A DNA stretch of 9,659 nucleotides from an uncultured Ruminococcus sp. (GTDB taxonomy: Bacteria; Bacillota; Clostridia; Oscillospirales; Ruminococcaceae): positions 1 to 9,659 of the forward strand of contig CAJKFZ010000096.1 in NCBI GenBank assembly GCA_905199285.1, read 5' to 3'. The position numbers and the translations under genes were made by a program. Positions within the stretch are counted from its first letter, which is position 1. Each line of letters opens with the position of its first letter. Below, piece by piece: positions 6,852-9,659 of this stretch. The notes under the pieces are model-generated. The model was not told the origin of the DNA. It worked only from the letters and a program-made list of their open reading frames with translations, and did no database searches.

Positions 6852-6912
6852 AAAGGAGGCGGCGTCTGAACAGATCCAATAAATTCAGGGTCGGTTCTGA
6901 TTCGCAGCTATT
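6852..6912 (+). promoter_or_regulatory. hairpin-bridged ribosome binding site of the M23 gene
   Basis: AAAGGAGG (6852-6859) is the strongest Shine-Dalgarno in the window, yet no start codon follows at normal distance. The next usable ATG in the M23 frame is at 6913, because TAA (6880) and TGA (6898) block that frame. Nothing resembling a ribosome site lies just before 6913. Between them, GAAC-A-GATCC (6868-6877) pairs with GGGTC-G-GTTC (6888-6897) around a 10-nt loop. Outer pairs (6862-6866 with 6899-6905, a UU bulge and a U-U mismatch) extend the stem to the two flanks. Folding would leave 2 + 7 nt between the site and the ATG. Functional use of this is inference. Confidence 0.5.
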
Positions 6913-8316
6913 ATGAGTAAATTAAGCATATTCAAAAAAATTCTTTCCTTTGTTACCTGTATGGCGGTTTCTGTCGGAGCTGTAGTATCTTACAATGCTT
7001 TTTCCAATAAAAACGTTGCAGAGGTTTCAGCAAAAACAGTAAGTGAAATTCAGGAGGAAAGAGCTGCTAACGAGCAGAAAATAGCTGAATATGAAAAACA
7101 AATCGAAGCTCTTGCCGGCAACGAGGCAAATGAAAAGCAGTATCAGGAAACTCTTATGGAGCAGATTCAACTGATTCGTGATAATATTGCGCTTCTGAAT
7201 ACTGAACTTGAATCCATTGAAAATGATATCAAAACTGCTCAGGACAACATTGAACAGCTCGATAAGACTATCATTGAACAGCAGAATGAGATTGATAACA
7301 GCGTTGAACTTTTTAAAGAACGTTTATGTGCCATGTATGTTTCAGGAAATGATAATCTTGCATCAATAATCGTAGGTTCTTCTGATTTTTACGATATAAT
7401 GTCGAGAGTGGAAATGGCAAACAGAATGGCGGCTTATGACGAAGAACTTATCAATGGTATTCTTGCAGATATAGAAACCCTTGAAAAAAACAAAAGTGAT
7501 CTTGAAAGCGAGAAGCTCACTCTTGATATGAAGCTTGAAAGCCAGCAGAAGAAAAAGGAAGAAAAGGAAGCTTCTCTCGAAGAATTTGATAAAAAAATGG
7601 AGCAGACTCAGGCTGAAATAGACCGTATTAAGAAAGAGCAGTCAAGGCTTGAGGGCGACAAGGCTGATCTTGTAGCTAAAAATAAAGCGCTTCAAGCTGA
7701 TGAAGACGCATTAATCGAAGAAGCTATCAGAAAAGAAAACGAGCGTATTGCTGAGGCAAACAGAATCAAAGCTGAGGAAGAAGCCCGCCGTCAACAACAA
7801 ACGACTACAGTACCGAGCAATAATGGCGGAAATGAAACAGTTACTTCACCAACAGTAACCGAGCCGCCTTATACTCCTCCTGTAACTCCGTTAGCCGGAT
7901 TTATGTGGCCGGCGCCGGGATGCATTTATATATCAAGCGGTTACGGCGCAAGATGGGGGACAATGCACAGAGGCATAGACATTGGCGATGCCGGAATTCA
8001 CGGCAAAGCTGCTGTTGCTGCGCAGTCCGGTACGGTTATAGCAGTAAGCAATTCATGTACGCATGATTATCCGAAGGATTATGGCTGCGGATGTGGAGGT
8101 AACTACGGAAATTACGTTCTTATCTCGCATGACGGTACATATTCAACAAGATATGCTCATCTTTCTTCGGTTTCAGTATCAGTCGGCGACTATGTTTCAC
8201 AGGGACAAACTATCGGATATATTGGTTCAACAGGCTGGTCTACAGGTGATCATCTTCATTTTGAAGTTTATGTAAACGGCGCTGCTCAGGATCCGATGAA
8301 TTATGTAAGCAGATAA
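6913..8316 (+). CDS. secreted coiled-coil murein endopeptidase, M23 (LytM) family, probable FtsEX effector
   Basis: This 467-residue exported protein probably cuts peptide cross-links in peptidoglycan. It has a signal peptide (KK at 8-9, hydrophobic 10-29, possible cleavage after VSA40). A long coiled coil (about 43-293) includes the FKERLCAMYVSG..DF..IMSR stretch (134-165) seen in PcsB/CwlO/EnvC-type proteins. A Thr/Pro-rich linker (297-326) leads to a C-terminal M23 domain (329-464). Zinc and catalytic residues are intact: HRGID (H352, D356), YAH (H416) and HLHFE (H447, H449). It should therefore be an active enzyme, unlike E. coli EnvC, whose LytM domain is degenerate. An insert with SCTHDYPKDYGCGCGG contributes three Cys (382, 392, 394). 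It lies next to ftsEX, as expected for the hydrolase controlled by that complex, but is separated from it by a fold-back element. The ATG at 6913 relies on an unusual leader; a strong terminator follows the gene. Confidence 0.93.
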   Translation: MSKLSIFKKILSFVTCMAVSVGAVVSYNAFSNKNVAEVSAKTVSEIQEERAANEQKIAEYEKQIEALAGNEANEKQYQETLMEQIQLIRDNIALLNTELESIENDIKTAQDNIEQLDKTIIEQQNEIDNSVELFKERLCAMYVSGNDNLASIIVGSSDFYDIMSRVEMANRMAAYDEELINGILADIETLEKNKSDLESEKLTLDMKLESQQKKKEEKEASLEEFDKKMEQTQAEIDRIKKEQSRLEGDKADLVAKNKALQADEDALIEEAIRKENERIAEANRIKAEEEARRQQQTTTVPSNNGGNETVTSPTVTEPPYTPPVTPLAGFMWPAPGCIYISSGYGARWGTMHRGIDIGDAGIHGKAAVAAQSGTVIAVSNSCTHDYPKDYGCGCGGNYGNYVLISHDGTYSTRYAHLSSVSVSVGDYVSQGQTIGYIGSTGWSTGDHLHFEVYVNGAAQDPMNYVSR

Positions 8317-8327
8317 GTAATTTTTAT

Positions 8328-8359
8328 TCAGGGCGGTTAAATAAACTGCCCTGATTTTT
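8328..8359 (+). terminator. intrinsic terminator between the M23 and S41 genes
   Basis: TCAGGGCGGTT (8328-8338) pairs with AACTGCCCTGA (8344-8354), an 11-bp stem with one G-U pair and a 5-nt loop, followed directly by five T. It sits 11 nt after the M23 stop. Only 11 nt separate its end from the ribosome site of the S41 gene, so it also lies in that gene's leader. Confidence 0.9.
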
Positions 8360-8385
8360 GCAGTGAAAATAGAAAGGTGCATAAC

Positions 8386-9561
8386 ATGAACAAAAAAATC
8401 AGTCTTGGACTTGCTTTGAGTCTTATAGCAATTGCTTCAGCAGTGACGTTTATATTAACTTCTTTTTTCTCTCTTCAAAGTTTTAATAAGAAAGTCGTTG
8501 ACGTAAATGAAAAGGCTAAAAAATATAATTCTCTTCAGCTTCTTGACACATATGTCCGAGATAATTACTTCGGAAAAATTGACGAAACAGAGCTTAATGA
8601 CGGCATTCTTAAAGGATATGTTGCAGGACTTGATGATAAATATTCACGCTATCTTTCCGCAGATGAATATATTGATGAGCAGAATGACAATGCCGGTGAG
8701 ATTATTGGTCTTGGGTTAACTCTTTCCGAGGATGAAAGCGGATATATTCGCATAGACAGTATTATAGCTGATTCGCCGGCAATTGAATCAGGCATTCAGA
8801 ACGGCGATATAATTATATCTGTTGATGGAGTAGACGTGATCGAAACAGGATTTAATGAAGCCGTAGAGGCTATGAACGGTTCAGAGGGAACGAGCATCAC
8901 TCTTACCGTCAGAAGAAACGGAGTTGACACCGATTATACTTTCACTCGCCGTTCTATTGAACTTGTAACTGTAACAGGCGAACTTATCGACGGTTCTATC
9001 GGTTATATAAAAATTGACGGGTTTAAGCAGAATACTCCCGATCAGTTTATAAATACGCTGCAGCATCTTACCTCGAATGGCGCAAAGGCTCTCATATTTG
9101 ACCTGAGAGATAATCCAGGCGGACTTGTTGAATCTGTTGAGGAATGTCTTGATCCGCTTCTGCCTGAGGGAGTTATTGCAATCGCTGAATATAAAGACGG
9201 ACATTCCGAAACTATCGTTTATTCCGACAGTTCTGAGCTTGATATGCCAATGACAGTGATCGTGAATAAAAATACAGCAAGCGCAGCAGAACTGTTTGCA
9301 GCTTCTCTTAGAGATTTCGGAAAGGCTGAACTTGTCGGCGAAAAAACCTATGGAAAAGGAGTTATGCAGATAACTACTGAAATGGAAAACGGAGGAGCTG
9401 TTGTTCTTACAGTTGCCGAATATAGAACGACTGTTTCTGAATGCTATGATAAGATCGGACTGAATCCCGACTATACGGTAGTCGATGACAATGCAGATGA
9501 TGATTATGATGTTCAGTATTACGAAGCAATGAATATTATAAATCGTGCTTTAGCAGATTAA
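8386..9561 (+). CDS. C-terminal processing peptidase, S41 family (CtpA-like)
   Basis: This 391-residue serine protease is anchored by an N-terminal hydrophobic segment (about 5-30, after MNKK) and faces outside the membrane. S41A enzymes trim exported proteins from the C-terminus. Domains in order: an N-terminal helical part with LLDTYVRDNYFGKID and LDDKYSRYLSADEY (52-95); a PDZ domain (about 105-190, IIGLGLTL, DSPAIESGIQNGDIIISVDG) that reads substrate tails; and the catalytic core with FDLRDNPGG (238-246), the nucleophile S299 in NTASAAELF and the general base K324 in GEKTYGKGVMQ. The Ser-Lys dyad is intact. The start is ATG 8386 with AGAAAGG (8371-8377), an 8-nt spacing; the in-frame GTG at 8377 lies inside the ribosome site. 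It follows the M23 hydrolase and a terminator, so expression may depend on read-through. Division or cell-wall hydrolases may be among its substrates (inference). Confidence 0.95.
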   Translation: MNKKISLGLALSLIAIASAVTFILTSFFSLQSFNKKVVDVNEKAKKYNSLQLLDTYVRDNYFGKIDETELNDGILKGYVAGLDDKYSRYLSADEYIDEQNDNAGEIIGLGLTLSEDESGYIRIDSIIADSPAIESGIQNGDIIISVDGVDVIETGFNEAVEAMNGSEGTSITLTVRRNGVDTDYTFTRRSIELVTVTGELIDGSIGYIKIDGFKQNTPDQFINTLQHLTSNGAKALIFDLRDNPGGLVESVEECLDPLLPEGVIAIAEYKDGHSETIVYSDSSELDMPMTVIVNKNTASAAELFAASLRDFGKAELVGEKTYGKGVMQITTEMENGGAVVLTVAEYRTTVSECYDKIGLNPDYTVVDDNADDDYDVQYYEAMNIINRALAD

Positions 9562-9600
9562 AAATCGTCCAAATAAACTCAAAAATGTATTCTGATAAAA

Positions 9601-9637
9601 AAGACTGTTTCACTAAAGTGCAACAGTCTTAATTTTT
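9601..9637. terminator. intrinsic terminator after the S41 gene, possibly bidirectional
   Basis: AAGACTGTT (9601-9609) pairs with AACAGTCTT (9622-9630). After a T-C mismatch, CAC/GTG adds three pairs around a 4-nt loop. AA and five T follow (9631-9637), and a run of A (9597-9602) precedes the stem, so the structure could stop transcription from either side. Nothing else is seen in the remaining bases to 9659. Confidence 0.85.
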
Positions 9638-9659
9638 ATATGAAAGTATGTTCAATTGT

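Noticed and set aside
8377..8385. GTG start three codons upstream for the S41 protease
   Set aside because: The GTG is inside the ribosome binding site itself; the ATG at 8386 is correctly spaced.

Overview
The window is AT-rich, tightly packed DNA in which every gene lies on the + strand. Codon use, strong AGGAGG-type ribosome binding sites, TTG starts and the gene content (YwiB-argS, a CdaR/PucR-type regulator, ftsEX with a coiled-coil peptidoglycan hydrolase, and an S41 protease) point to a Gram-positive Clostridia member, most likely Ruminococcus/Oscillospiraceae. The taxon is an inference from style and synteny.

Left block (about 80-3485): a good promoter (TTGCAG, 17 nt, TGnTAAAAT) opens a three-gene unit: a D-Ala-D-Ala ligase-like ATP-grasp protein, a YwiB-like DUF1934 protein and arginyl-tRNA synthetase, separated by only 14 and 30 nt. 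The ligase-like protein keeps the fold, but several residues that bind metal, ATP or substrate in Ddl enzymes are replaced. It may be a pseudo-enzyme or have changed function.

Middle block (3486-6666): a 258-nt gap holds two perfect palindromes around a candidate extended -10 promoter. It is followed by a CdaR/PucR-family regulator, then ftsE and ftsX overlapping by ATGA. FtsE carries an unusual acidic tail.

Right block (6666-9659): a 160-bp fold-back element (MITE-like, perfect 10-bp terminal inverted repeats) starts at the last base of ftsX. Then come a secreted coiled-coil/M23 endopeptidase, a strong intrinsic terminator, an S41 C-terminal processing protease and a final terminator. The M23 gene has a strong Shine-Dalgarno 53 nt from its ATG, with a hairpin between them whose folding would leave an effective spacing of about 9 nt.

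Together, ftsE-ftsX-M23-S41 looks like a cell-wall-cleavage module. FtsEX would use ATP hydrolysis to control the extracellular coiled-coil hydrolase at the septum or side wall. The S41 protease may trim exported proteins in the same compartment, and the CdaR-like regulator just upstream could control the module. No RNA genes, CRISPR arrays, prophage genes or transposase genes were seen. The most unusual items are the degenerate Ddl, the hairpin-bridged ribosome binding site and the fold-back element; none amounts to a clear new defence or mobile system.
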